Below, piece by piece: positions 1-5,149 of a stretch of DNA of 5,149 nucleotides. Within the stretch, counting starts at the first letter, position 1. Every line of letters starts with the position of its first letter. Origin of the DNA: an uncultured Burkholderiales bacterium (GTDB lineage: Bacteria; Pseudomonadota; Gammaproteobacteria; Burkholderiales; Burkholderiaceae_C); the NCBI GenBank assembly GCA_903856995.1, contig CAIODK010000009.1:1-5149 (forward strand), read 5' to 3'. The notes below the pieces were generated by a model. It did not search any database, had not been told where the DNA came from, and saw nothing but the letters and a program-made list of their open reading frames with translations. The position numbers and the translations under genes are program-made.

Positions 1-306
1 AAAAAAGGTTGCTACCCCGGCCAAGAAGTGGTGGCCCGCAGCCAGTTTCGTGGCACCCTCAAGCGCCGCGGCTTCATCGCACAAAGCAGCGCACCGATGG
101 TGGCTGGCCAAGAAGTGTTTTCGAGTTTGGATACCACGCAGCCTTGTGGCCTCGTGGCGCAGGCCGCCGTCGATGGTGTGAGCCATGTGGCGGTGTTGGA
201 GTTGCAGCTGAGTGCAACTGAAAACAGCAGCTTGCATGTAGGCGCGGCAGATGGCCCTGCGCTGAGCCTGCTGCCGTTGCCTTATCTGCTGCGCGACGAT
301 ATTTAG
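1..306 (+). CDS. ygfZ: Folate-binding YgfZ family protein, C-terminal part (5' end outside window)
   Basis: The reading frame is open from the first base and stops with TAG at 304-306, giving 101 visible codons. Near the left edge it encodes KGCYPGQE, the signature of the YgfZ/GcvT-like family, with its conserved cysteine at visible residue 4. An arginine-rich segment and a GQEVFSS stretch follow, as in the C-terminal part of this family. In Escherichia coli, YgfZ is a tetrahydrofolate-binding cytoplasmic protein that helps make or repair iron-sulfur clusters, notably in the tRNA-modifying enzyme MiaB. That role is family knowledge, not seen here. The N-terminal folate-binding region lies outside the window. 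An ATG at 28 is internal and not the start. The stop overlaps the stop of the convergent gene at 303-1034 by three bases. The assignment is strong because the signature is intact and in frame. Confidence 0.9.
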   Translation, partial: KKGCYPGQEVVARSQFRGTLKRRGFIAQSSAPMVAGQEVFSSLDTTQPCGLVAQAAVDGVSHVAVLELQLSATENSSLHVGAADGPALSLLPLPYLLRDDI

Positions 307-315
307 AAGCGCAGC
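288..315. repeat. Inverted repeat spanning two convergent stop codons
   Basis: GCTGCGC at 288-294 and GCGCAGC at 309-315 are perfect reverse complements, giving a 7-bp GC-rich stem around a 14-nt loop. The loop contains both overlapping stop codons (TAG at 304-306 on plus, TAA at 305-303 on minus). Being symmetric, it could fold at the 3' end of both mRNAs. No T-tract follows on either strand, so it is not a canonical intrinsic terminator. Both arms also encode protein, so chance is possible. Confidence 0.45.
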
Positions 316-1034
316 CCGGCTTTGACGGCGTAGGACGATGCTTGGCCCGTCCGGTCGTACTCAGCAGAAAGATTGAGCAGCAACATATTCCAGCTCAAGC
401 CCACAAAGGACTTGTGCTGGTTGAAGTTTTCATTGCTCAAGGTTGAAACGCCGTTGACCGTCGCTTTGGAGCTGACGATGCCCAAACCTGCATACGGCGT
501 GAAGCCCAAAAAGCCTTTTGAAATCAACACGTCATAGCTCGTGTTGCTCAAACCCATTTGAGACACCCCGCCCATCCGGCTGTGGCTACCGCGCAGCGCG
601 ACAGCAGGCGCGATGGTGTTGCCACCGATCAAAGCGTATTTCACATGAAAGCCCGACACAGTGACATTGGTCGAGGCTACTTTGGAGGTAAAGGCCCCGA
701 CGTCCACTCCCCAAGGCAAGCCTTTGCTCACCGAGAGTTTGGTCTGCACCAGTTGGTCGACGCCGCCACCCGTGACCTTTGTCCAGGCGGAGCCCGCTTG
801 CGTTTGCGTCACAGTAGCCGATCCGCTGAGGTCAAAGCCCGTCACACCCAACGGGGCGGCGGGTTCAATGGCTTTGGTGCTTGTCGCTGCAGCCAAATCC
901 TTGCTCAGCGCCACGAACTCGGTCTGGGTGATCGTGCTGAAATTGCTCAAATCACCCGCGAATGCGGCGGTACTCAACCCCATGGTGATCGCAGTAGCCA
1001 AAGTGTGAGCTAGCAAGTTGTGTCCGGTTTTCAT
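303..1034 (-). CDS. Uncharacterised secreted, outer-membrane beta-barrel-like protein
   Basis: This encodes 243 residues with a clear Sec signal peptide: a basic start (MKTGHN), a hydrophobic stretch to about residue 25, and an AFA/GD cleavage site after residue 26. The mature part has no cysteine, is rich in Gly, Ser and Thr, and has alternating polar/hydrophobic segments with aromatic residues, for example around 125-150, 165-190 and 205-243. It ends in AGLRF; a C-terminal Phe is the usual signal for barrel insertion by the BAM complex. A section near 169-187 (LISKGFLGFTPYAGLG) resembles a recurrent motif I associate with uncharacterised Burkholderiales barrel proteins, but I cannot name the family. 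Residues 30-95 look like a less regular plug or linker. The ATG at 1034 is preceded by a weak purine-rich site (GAAGAAA, 9 nt upstream). The gene lies 36 bp after the acetyltransferase gene on the same strand. Substrate and role are unknown. Confidence 0.78.
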   Translation of the reverse strand: MKTGHNLLAHTLATAITMGLSTAAFAGDLSNFSTITQTEFVALSKDLAAATSTKAIEPAAPLGVTGFDLSGSATVTQTQAGSAWTKVTGGGVDQLVQTKLSVSKGLPWGVDVGAFTSKVASTNVTVSGFHVKYALIGGNTIAPAVALRGSHSRMGGVSQMGLSNTSYDVLISKGFLGFTPYAGLGIVSSKATVNGVSTLSNENFNQHKSFVGLSWNMLLLNLSAEYDRTGQASSYAVKAGLRF

Positions 1035-1070
1035 CGCGATCGTTTCTTCAAGTTTTAATCGTATCTATTT

Positions 1071-1523
1071 TCACACGGCGACCGCATGGCTAAGCCCGTA
1101 ACGCATTTCAATGTGCGGTATTCCCACCTCATCAAACGCCTCGCCATGCACCGCAAAACCATGCGCAGCATAAAACCCTTGTGCTGTCCGCTGCGCACTC
1201 AAATGCACCTCTTTGTTGCCACGTCGACGGGCTTCTAAAAGCAGGGCTTGCAGCAATCTTGCGCCAAAGCCTCGCCCTCGGGCTTCGCGCAATACTGCCA
1301 TGCGCCCTACTTTGGCGATGTTGGCTGAGGGTTGCAGCAAGCGGGCGTTGCCTAGGGGTTTGCCGTGGATGTCAAACAGCACGGCGTGCAGGGCGGTGGC
1401 ATCGTCGGCATCCCATTCGTCCTCAAGGGCAATGCCCTGCTCTTTCACAAACACGGCGATGCGTACCGCCTGTGCCGCTTTGTGCATCAGGGGCCAGTCG
1501 CCTATTTCGATGTAGGTGCTCAT
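1071..1523 (-). CDS. GNAT family N-acetyltransferase, ElaA/YjcF-like
   Basis: This 150-residue protein carries the GNAT fold signature. VRIAVFVKEQGI at about 20-31 is typical of the ElaA/YjcF-type subgroup. The acetyl-CoA-binding motif A runs through KVGRMAVL (71-78) into RGRGFG (82-87), matching R/Q-x-x-G-x-G/A. FYAAHGFA (117-124) is motif B, and GIPHIEM (134-140) closes the domain. Members transfer acetyl from acetyl-CoA to an amine in the cytoplasm; the acceptor cannot be read from the sequence. The ATG at 1523 was chosen because the domain begins there and because it overlaps the esterase stop as ATGA. The frame stays open upstream to 1724, but that stretch is arginine- and proline-rich, lies inside the esterase gene and resembles no GNAT N-terminus. 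No good ribosome binding site precedes 1523, which fits translational coupling to the esterase. Confidence 0.9.
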   Translation of the reverse strand: MSTYIEIGDWPLMHKAAQAVRIAVFVKEQGIALEDEWDADDATALHAVLFDIHGKPLGNARLLQPSANIAKVGRMAVLREARGRGFGARLLQALLLEARRRGNKEVHLSAQRTAQGFYAAHGFAVHGEAFDEVGIPHIEMRYGLSHAVAV

Positions 1524-2473
1524 GTGCCAAATGCGTGTCGTAGCGCGCGTGCGGCATCGGCATGGGCGATCAGTGCCTCGGGGATGACGCGGCCCATTTG
1601 GATGAAGCTGTGCACCACGCCTTTGTAAATTTCCAGGTCCACGGGCACGCCGGCTAAGCGGAGGTGGTCGGCATAGGCCACACCTTCGTCTACCAGTGGG
1701 TCGCACTCGGCCAGGCCCAGCCATGCGGGGGCGACGCCCGACACATCTGCCAGCATGGGCGAAAAGCGTGGGTTTTGGCGGTCCTCAAGATTTGGAACGT
1801 AGTGACCGTAAAAGTATTCAATGCTGGCTTTCTCCAGCAAGAAGCCTTTCTCGAAGGTGTGGGCGGATGCCAAGTACTCAGGCGAGCAGCCCGGGTAGAA
1901 CATGAGCTGCAGCGTCAGTGCAATGCCTGCGTCTCGCGCGGCTATGGCGGTAGATGCGGTGAGCGTGCCACCCGCACTGTCGCCGCCAATGGCGATGCGT
2001 GTGGCATCTAGCCCTAGGCTGGCGGCGTGGGTGGCCAGCCATTGCAGGGCATCGGCCGCGTCGTTGTGCGCTGTGGGGAATGTGTACTTGGGCGCGAGGC
2101 GGTAGTCCAACGACACCACCGCGCAATGTGCCAAATGGGCCAAGTGTTTGCACAGGGCCTCGTGCGTTTCAGGGCTACCCACGGTGAAGCCGCCGCCATG
2201 AAAGTACAGCAGCACGGGTAAGTTGGGCGACGCGTGTTCGGCCCAGAGTTTGGCGCGCAGGGTCGCGCCGTCGCGGGTGGGGATGTGCAGGGTGTCGTCA
2301 CGCGCCATTTTTTGGGCGTTCACCTCTAGCACGCCAGCACCTAGGGCGAAGGCTTGCTTGGCTTGTTCTGCCGTCAGCAGCGCCATCGGTGGTCGCCCTG
2401 CTTTGGCAATGGCGTGCAGCACATCGCGCATGGCGGGGGTGAGTAGGCTTTGCGGGTTACGTCGGTGACTCAT
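1520..2473 (-). CDS. Alpha/beta hydrolase, HSL-type (family IV) esterase/lipase
   Basis: The 317-residue product has all hallmarks of the hormone-sensitive-lipase family of bacterial carboxylesterases. The oxyanion-hole motif HGGG is at 92-95, followed by DYRLAP at 123-128. The nucleophile elbow GDSAG is at 164-168 with Ser166, the acid is probably Asp258 in the CDPL motif, and the base is His288 in VVHSF. The triad order and spacing are normal, and the length is typical for family IV. There is no signal peptide or membrane segment, so it should be a cytoplasmic enzyme hydrolysing short- to medium-chain esters; the natural substrate is unknown. The ATG at 2473 gives a complete N-terminal cap region but has only weak upstream Shine-Dalgarno character. 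The gene diverges from the alcohol dehydrogenase and heads a minus-strand block with the acetyltransferase, which it overlaps by 4 bp. Confidence 0.93.
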   Translation of the reverse strand: MSHRRNPQSLLTPAMRDVLHAIAKAGRPPMALLTAEQAKQAFALGAGVLEVNAQKMARDDTLHIPTRDGATLRAKLWAEHASPNLPVLLYFHGGGFTVGSPETHEALCKHLAHLAHCAVVSLDYRLAPKYTFPTAHNDAADALQWLATHAASLGLDATRIAIGGDSAGGTLTASTAIAARDAGIALTLQLMFYPGCSPEYLASAHTFEKGFLLEKASIEYFYGHYVPNLEDRQNPRFSPMLADVSGVAPAWLGLAECDPLVDEGVAYADHLRLAGVPVDLEIYKGVVHSFIQMGRVIPEALIAHADAARALRHAFGT

Positions 2474-2478
2474 GTGGC

Positions 2479-2506
2479 TTGCTTTTGGAGAGGTGGCTTT
2501 TATAGT
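2479..2506 (+). promoter_or_regulatory. Candidate sigma-70-type promoter for a leaderless alcohol dehydrogenase mRNA
   Basis: TTGCTT (2479-2484) and TATAGT (2501-2506) form a -35/-10 pair with a 16-bp spacer. The -10 matches TATAAT at five of six positions; the -35 is weaker, at three of six. Transcription would begin about 7 nt after the -10, almost exactly at the ATG at 2512. An in-frame TAG at 2503-2505 prevents any longer N-terminus beyond a GTG at 2506. This is a sequence-only prediction. Confidence 0.4.
2499..2504 (-). promoter_or_regulatory. Candidate -10 element for the esterase gene
   Basis: Read on the minus strand this is TATAAA, which would give an esterase leader of under 25 nt before the ATG at 2473. 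It shares bases with the plus-strand -10 element, so the two promoters would compete for the same DNA. No convincing -35 box was found at the expected distance, which would fall inside the start of the dehydrogenase gene. Confidence 0.25.
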
Positions 2507-2511
2507 GTGCC

Positions 2512-3681
2512 ATGACTCAAATTCTCTACATCACCAACATCCAGATTGACTTTGGCGTGCTCAGCACTTTAGGCGCAGAGTGTGACAAGGCCGGTATCAA
2601 ACGCCCCCTCATCGTGACCGACCCAGGCGTCAAAGCCGTGGGCATTTTGCAAAAAGCGCTCGATGCCTTGCAGGGATTGCCCTCAATTCAAGCAGTCGCG
2701 GTGTTTGACCAAACCCCATCCAACCCCACCGAAGCTGCCGTGCGCGCGGCCGTAGCGGTGTACCACGCGCACCAGTGTGATGGCTTGATTGCCGTGGGCG
2801 GCGGCTCTTCCATTGACTGCGCCAAAGGCGTGGCCATTGCCGCCACACATGAAGGCCCGCTCAAAACCTACGCCACCATTGAAGGCGGTTCGCTCAAAAT
2901 CACGCCTGCTGTGTCACCGCTGATTGCAGTGCCCACCACGGCGGGCACAGGCAGCGAGGTGGCCCGTGGGGCCATCGTCATCGTGGACGATGGGCGCAAA
3001 CTGGGCTTTCACTCGTGGCACTTGGTGCCCAAAGCCGCCCTGCTCGACCCAGAGCTCACCTTGGGCTTACCCCCGGGCCTGACAGCTGCCACCGGCATGG
3101 ACGCCATTGCGCACTGCATGGAAACCTTCATGGCTGCGCCGTTCAACCCACCTGCCGATGGCATTGCGCTGGACGGCCTCACGCGCGGTTGGGCGCACAT
3201 TGAGCGCGCCACGAATGACGGCCAAGACCGCGAGGCCCGCCTGAACATGATGAGCGCCTCGATGCAAGGCGCGATGGCGTTTCAAAAAGGTTTGGGCTGT
3301 GTGCATTCGCTGAGTCACAGCTTGGGCGGCGTGAATCCGCGCTTGCACCACGGCACCTTAAATGCCATGTTCTTGCCTGCGGTTGTGCGCTTCAACGCCG
3401 AAGCCGAATCAGTACAAAAAGAGCGCCGCATGCAGCGCATGGCCTATGCGATGGGTTTGGGTGAAATCCATCACCCCTTAGAAGCTGCCGAGGCTGTGGC
3501 CCAAGCCATCACCGCAATGAACGCAAGCCTTGGGCTGCCCAAAGGTTTGGCTGCGATGGGCGTGGCGCCCGCGTGGTTTGACAAAATCATCGAAGGCGCG
3601 ATGGCCGACCATTGCCACAAAACCAACCCCCGCTTGGCCACGGTGCAGGACTACCAAGAGATGCTGGCCGCGGCGATGTAA
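2512..3681 (+). CDS. Iron-containing (group III) alcohol dehydrogenase
   Basis: The 389-residue product is a full-length Fe-dependent alcohol dehydrogenase, a two-domain cytoplasmic enzyme that interconverts alcohols and aldehydes with NAD(P). The N-terminal Rossmann-like half carries the nucleotide-binding motif GGGSSIDCAKG (96-106) and PTTAGTGSEV (141-150). The C-terminal helical half supplies the metal site: Asp197 and His201 in GMDAIAH, His265 in GCVHSLSH, and His279 in RLHH. The spacing closely matches the ligands of E. coli FucO (D196, H200, H263, H277), so the metal site looks intact. The motif VPKAALLDPELTLGLPP (172-188) is also typical. Substrate and cofactor preference cannot be read. 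The start at 2512 fits the family N-terminus; an in-frame TAG at 2503 excludes a longer form. A purine run (GGAGAGG, 2487-2493) is too far upstream for a normal Shine-Dalgarno. The stop lies 4 bp from that of convergent trhO. Confidence 0.95.
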   Translation: MTQILYITNIQIDFGVLSTLGAECDKAGIKRPLIVTDPGVKAVGILQKALDALQGLPSIQAVAVFDQTPSNPTEAAVRAAVAVYHAHQCDGLIAVGGGSSIDCAKGVAIAATHEGPLKTYATIEGGSLKITPAVSPLIAVPTTAGTGSEVARGAIVIVDDGRKLGFHSWHLVPKAALLDPELTLGLPPGLTAATGMDAIAHCMETFMAAPFNPPADGIALDGLTRGWAHIERATNDGQDREARLNMMSASMQGAMAFQKGLGCVHSLSHSLGGVNPRLHHGTLNAMFLPAVVRFNAEAESVQKERRMQRMAYAMGLGEIHHPLEAAEAVAQAITAMNASLGLPKGLAAMGVAPAWFDKIIEGAMADHCHKTNPRLATVQDYQEMLAAAM

Positions 3682-3685
3682 GGCC

Positions 3686-4654
3686 CTAGCGTTCGGTGGG
3701 CGTGGGCATCTTGGCACCCACGTGGATCTCGCCACGGGCTTCGGCCAGTTCTACCTGACGTTGGCGCTCCGCCATCTGTGCTTTTTGCTCAGGCGTGCGT
3801 TGGTCGTGGCAGTGTTCGCAACTCACACCGAGCACGTAATGGGGCGACAGTTTGTCTTGTTCGCTCAGCGGCCAACGGCAAGAGCGGCACAGCGCGTGAT
3901 GGCCCAAGCCCAAACCATGGCCCACGCTCACACGCTCGTCAAACACAAAGCAATCCCCCTCCCAAATGCTTTGCTCGGGCGGTATTTCTTCCAAGTATTT
4001 GAGGATGCCGCCTTCGAGGTGATAGACCTCGTCAAAGCCACGCATCTTCATCAGTGCCGTTGATTTTTCACAGCGAATCCCGCCGGTACAAAACATCGCG
4101 ACCTTGGTCTTCTTTGCGGCTTCGCCTTGTAGGTTTTCTTGCGCATCCAGCCAAGCGGGCAATTGCACAAAGCTTTTGAGGTGTGGGTTGATCGCGCCCT
4201 TGAAGGTGCCAATCGCCACCTCGTAGTCGTTGCGGGTGTCGATCACCACCACGTCTGTGTCTGCCAGCAACGCGTTCCAGTCCTTGGGCTTGACGTACTG
4301 CCCTACTGTTTTATTGGGGTCGAGTTCGGGGACGCGCAGGGTGACGATCTCTTGTTTGAGACGGACCTTCATCCGTGTGAACGGTGGCTTGGGGCTCCAC
4401 GATTCTTTGGGCTGCAGATTGGCAAACCGCGCGTCGGCATGCAAAAAAGCCAGAACCGCGCGAATGCCGGCCTCGGGCCCCGCGATCGTGCCGTTGATGC
4501 CTTCGTGCGCTAGCAGTAAGGTGCCTTTGACGTCATGGGCCTCGCAGCAAGCTAGCAAAGGCGGTTGAAGCGCAGCGAAGTCGGGTAGGTCAACGAATTT
4601 ATAAAGGGCGGCGGTGAGGTAGGGCGCAGTAGAAAGCATGACCGAATTATCCAT
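3686..4654 (-). CDS. trhO: tRNA uridine(34) hydroxylase TrhO (YceA), rhodanese-domain protein
   Basis: TrhO hydroxylates uridine 34 at the tRNA wobble position to 5-hydroxyuridine in an oxygen-dependent reaction, the first step toward 5-oxyacetyl or 5-methoxy uridine. The 322-residue product (numbered from 4654) has the family N-terminal domain with AHEGINGT (49-56) and RMKVRLKQEIV (94-104). A rhodanese domain follows, with IDTRN (138-142) and the active-site loop CTGGIRCEK (189-197, catalytic Cys189). A cysteine-rich tail has CRSC (256-259) and CEHC (279-282), a likely metal site, then a charged helix. Three in-frame ATGs are possible. 4690 overlaps tfoX by 25 bp and adds an atypical tryptophan-rich extension, though GAGG sits 10 nt upstream. 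4654 begins 11 bp after the tfoX stop. 4639 has GGATAA upstream and fits the shortest relatives. I chose 4654 with modest confidence; the function is secure. Probably cotranscribed with the two genes upstream. Confidence 0.92.
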   Translation of the reverse strand: MDNSVMLSTAPYLTAALYKFVDLPDFAALQPPLLACCEAHDVKGTLLLAHEGINGTIAGPEAGIRAVLAFLHADARFANLQPKESWSPKPPFTRMKVRLKQEIVTLRVPELDPNKTVGQYVKPKDWNALLADTDVVVIDTRNDYEVAIGTFKGAINPHLKSFVQLPAWLDAQENLQGEAAKKTKVAMFCTGGIRCEKSTALMKMRGFDEVYHLEGGILKYLEEIPPEQSIWEGDCFVFDERVSVGHGLGLGHHALCRSCRWPLSEQDKLSPHYVLGVSCEHCHDQRTPEQKAQMAERQRQVELAEARGEIHVGAKMPTPTER

Positions 4655-4665
4655 GCCCGCTTGGT

Positions 4666-5001
4666 TTAGCCACCACGCCTTTGCTTGCATCGCAATGCGG
4701 CCTCAAACGCACGACGGCCCCAAAACATAGCTTGCTCACGCTCGTCCAGCACCGCCTCGGGCGCAGTCCAGTAAGACAGCTTCACAGGCTTGCCGCGCTG
4801 CATATAGGTAAACGGCTCAGACCCCGCTGCCTCAAACTCCGCCACGTTGTGCGCATCGGTCTTCAAATACAAACGCCCTGCCGCATACAGGCCAAACATC
4901 AACCCATCGTGATAAATGCCCCAGCCACCAAACATACGGCGGGCCTGGATGGGGCCGAATGCGTCAAAGACTTCGTGCAGATAGTCGATGGATTCCTTCA
5001 T
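4666..5001 (-). CDS. TfoX/Sxy N-terminal-domain protein
   Basis: The 111-residue product matches the TfoX N-terminal domain. RRMFGGWGIY (21-30) is the hallmark motif, followed by MFGLYAAGRLYLKTD (35-49) and PFTYMQRGKPVKLSYW (63-78), then a PEAVLDE segment. A basic tail, CKQRRGG, ends it. Full-length TfoX/Sxy of gammaproteobacteria (about 200 residues) activates CRP-dependent competence genes and has a second, C-terminal domain. Only the N-terminal domain is present here, as in many stand-alone bacterial homologues of unknown function, so a competence role should not be assumed. The protein lacks a signal peptide and is presumably cytoplasmic. The ATG at 5001 gives the usual domain start (MKESIDYLHEVF); upstream Shine-Dalgarno character is poor. 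It lies 17 bp after the DUF1330-like gene and ends 11 bp before the chosen trhO start, which suggests one transcript. Confidence 0.88.
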   Translation of the reverse strand: MKESIDYLHEVFDAFGPIQARRMFGGWGIYHDGLMFGLYAAGRLYLKTDAHNVAEFEAAGSEPFTYMQRGKPVKLSYWTAPEAVLDEREQAMFWGRRAFEAALRCKQRRGG

Positions 5002-5011
5002 GGCAGCATGA

Positions 5012-5025
5012 CTAGGCCCTAGGCC
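5012..5025 (-). repeat. Perfect 7-bp tandem duplication at the DUF1330-like gene stop
   Basis: On the minus strand the sequence reads GGCCTAG twice in direct tandem. The first copy contains the TAG stop of the DUF1330-like gene (5021-5019); the second lies in the 17-bp gap before the TfoX-domain gene. It looks like a small slippage duplication and has no evident function. Confidence 0.55.
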
Positions 5026-5149
5026 TCGTAAGTGGTCAGCACCACATCCGCCGCCTCTTGGCGTATCGGGAGAAGCGCCTGATACGCCGCTGAGTTGTGC
5101 CAGCTATCTGCATCGACCAGCGAGGGAAAACGAATCACCACGATGTCAG
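5019..5149 (-). CDS. DUF1330 family protein, C-terminal part (5' end outside window)
   Basis: A minus-strand frame enters from the right edge and ends with TAG at 5021-5019. It gives 42 full codons beginning DIVVIRFPSLVDADSW, with AYQALLPIRQ and ADVVLTTYEA following. This is the typical ending of small DUF1330 proteins (about 95 residues, a ferredoxin-like alpha/beta dimeric barrel): a strand, the F-P-S turn, a helix with W...AYQ, the P-I-R-Q segment, and a final strand rich in Val and Leu. The family's biochemical function is not established. Codon use resembles the neighbours. It is the most upstream visible member of the probable DUF1330, TfoX-domain, trhO transcription unit, so the promoter probably lies outside the window. 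The assignment rests on a short fragment but the match to the family pattern is good. Confidence 0.78.
   Translation of the reverse strand, partial: DIVVIRFPSLVDADSWHNSAAYQALLPIRQEAADVVLTTYEA

Noticed and set aside
558..1013. Two long plus-strand open frames antisense to the barrel gene (558-1013 and 661-1008)
   Set aside because: The minus-strand gene has a signal peptide and a coherent barrel pattern. The antisense products lack domains and are expected shadows in GC-rich DNA.
1035..1070. AT-rich 36-bp gap before the barrel gene as a dedicated promoter
   Set aside because: The bases are AT-richer than the surroundings, but no -35/-10 pair with proper spacing stands out. The gene may simply be read through from the acetyltransferase gene.
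1524..1724. In-frame 67-codon upstream extension of the acetyltransferase reading frame
   Set aside because: It is arginine- and proline-rich, lies entirely within the esterase gene, and matches no GNAT N-terminus. The ATG at 1523 with its ATGA overlap is far more plausible.
3701..3722. Possible hairpin (CGTGGG and CCCACG arms) 20 bp after the alcohol dehydrogenase stop
   Set aside because: The 6-bp stem lies inside trhO coding sequence and has no following T-tract, so I do not call it a terminator.
3530..4063. A 177-codon plus-strand open frame crossing the end of the alcohol dehydrogenase gene and the 3' half of trhO
   Set aside because: It overlaps two clearly conserved genes in the wrong frame or strand, has skewed composition and shows no recognisable motif.
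3681..5022. The 9-mer AGGCCCTAG occurs at both the trhO stop (3681-3689) and the DUF1330-like gene stop (5014-5022)
   Set aside because: Two copies of a 9-mer, with different flanks, are too little to call a repeat family or site; chance is adequate.

Overview
The window looks like ordinary, tightly packed chromosomal DNA from a betaproteobacterium, most likely Burkholderiales and probably Comamonadaceae (Limnohabitans, Rhodoferax or Polaromonas type). That placement rests on moderately GC-rich coding DNA, overall protein character and gene content; no marker gene fixes it. I see no rRNA, tRNA, CRISPR array, insertion sequence, phage gene or integration site.

Layout from left to right: (1) the 3' end of a plus-strand ygfZ-type gene (1-306); (2) a minus-strand block, read right to left, of an HSL-family esterase (2473-1520), a GNAT acetyltransferase joined to it by an ATGA overlap (1523-1071), and a secreted outer-membrane beta-barrel-like protein (1034-303); (3) a plus-strand iron-containing alcohol dehydrogenase (2512-3681), divergent from the esterase across only 38 bp; (4) a second minus-strand block, read right to left, of a DUF1330-like gene cut by the window edge (from 5149 to 5019), a short TfoX/Sxy N-terminal-domain protein (5001-4666), and the tRNA U34 hydroxylase gene trhO (about 4654-3686).

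Packing is extreme. With the chosen starts, only about 106 bp lie between genes (36, 38, 4, 11 and 17 bp). Two convergent gene pairs meet with overlapping stop codons (ygfZ and the barrel gene) or a 4-bp gap (alcohol dehydrogenase and trhO). No gene-free stretch reaches 300 bp.

The genes do not form one evident pathway. YgfZ (iron-sulfur cluster maintenance, including for tRNA-modifying enzymes) and TrhO (wobble-uridine hydroxylation) both touch tRNA modification but are transcribed separately. The divergent esterase and alcohol dehydrogenase could act in sequence on ester-derived alcohols, but that is inference from adjacency. The points most worth a second look are the 38-bp divergent promoter with a probable leaderless dehydrogenase mRNA, the stop-codon-spanning inverted repeat at 288-315, and the uncharacterised barrel protein. 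I found no convincing undescribed biological system here.
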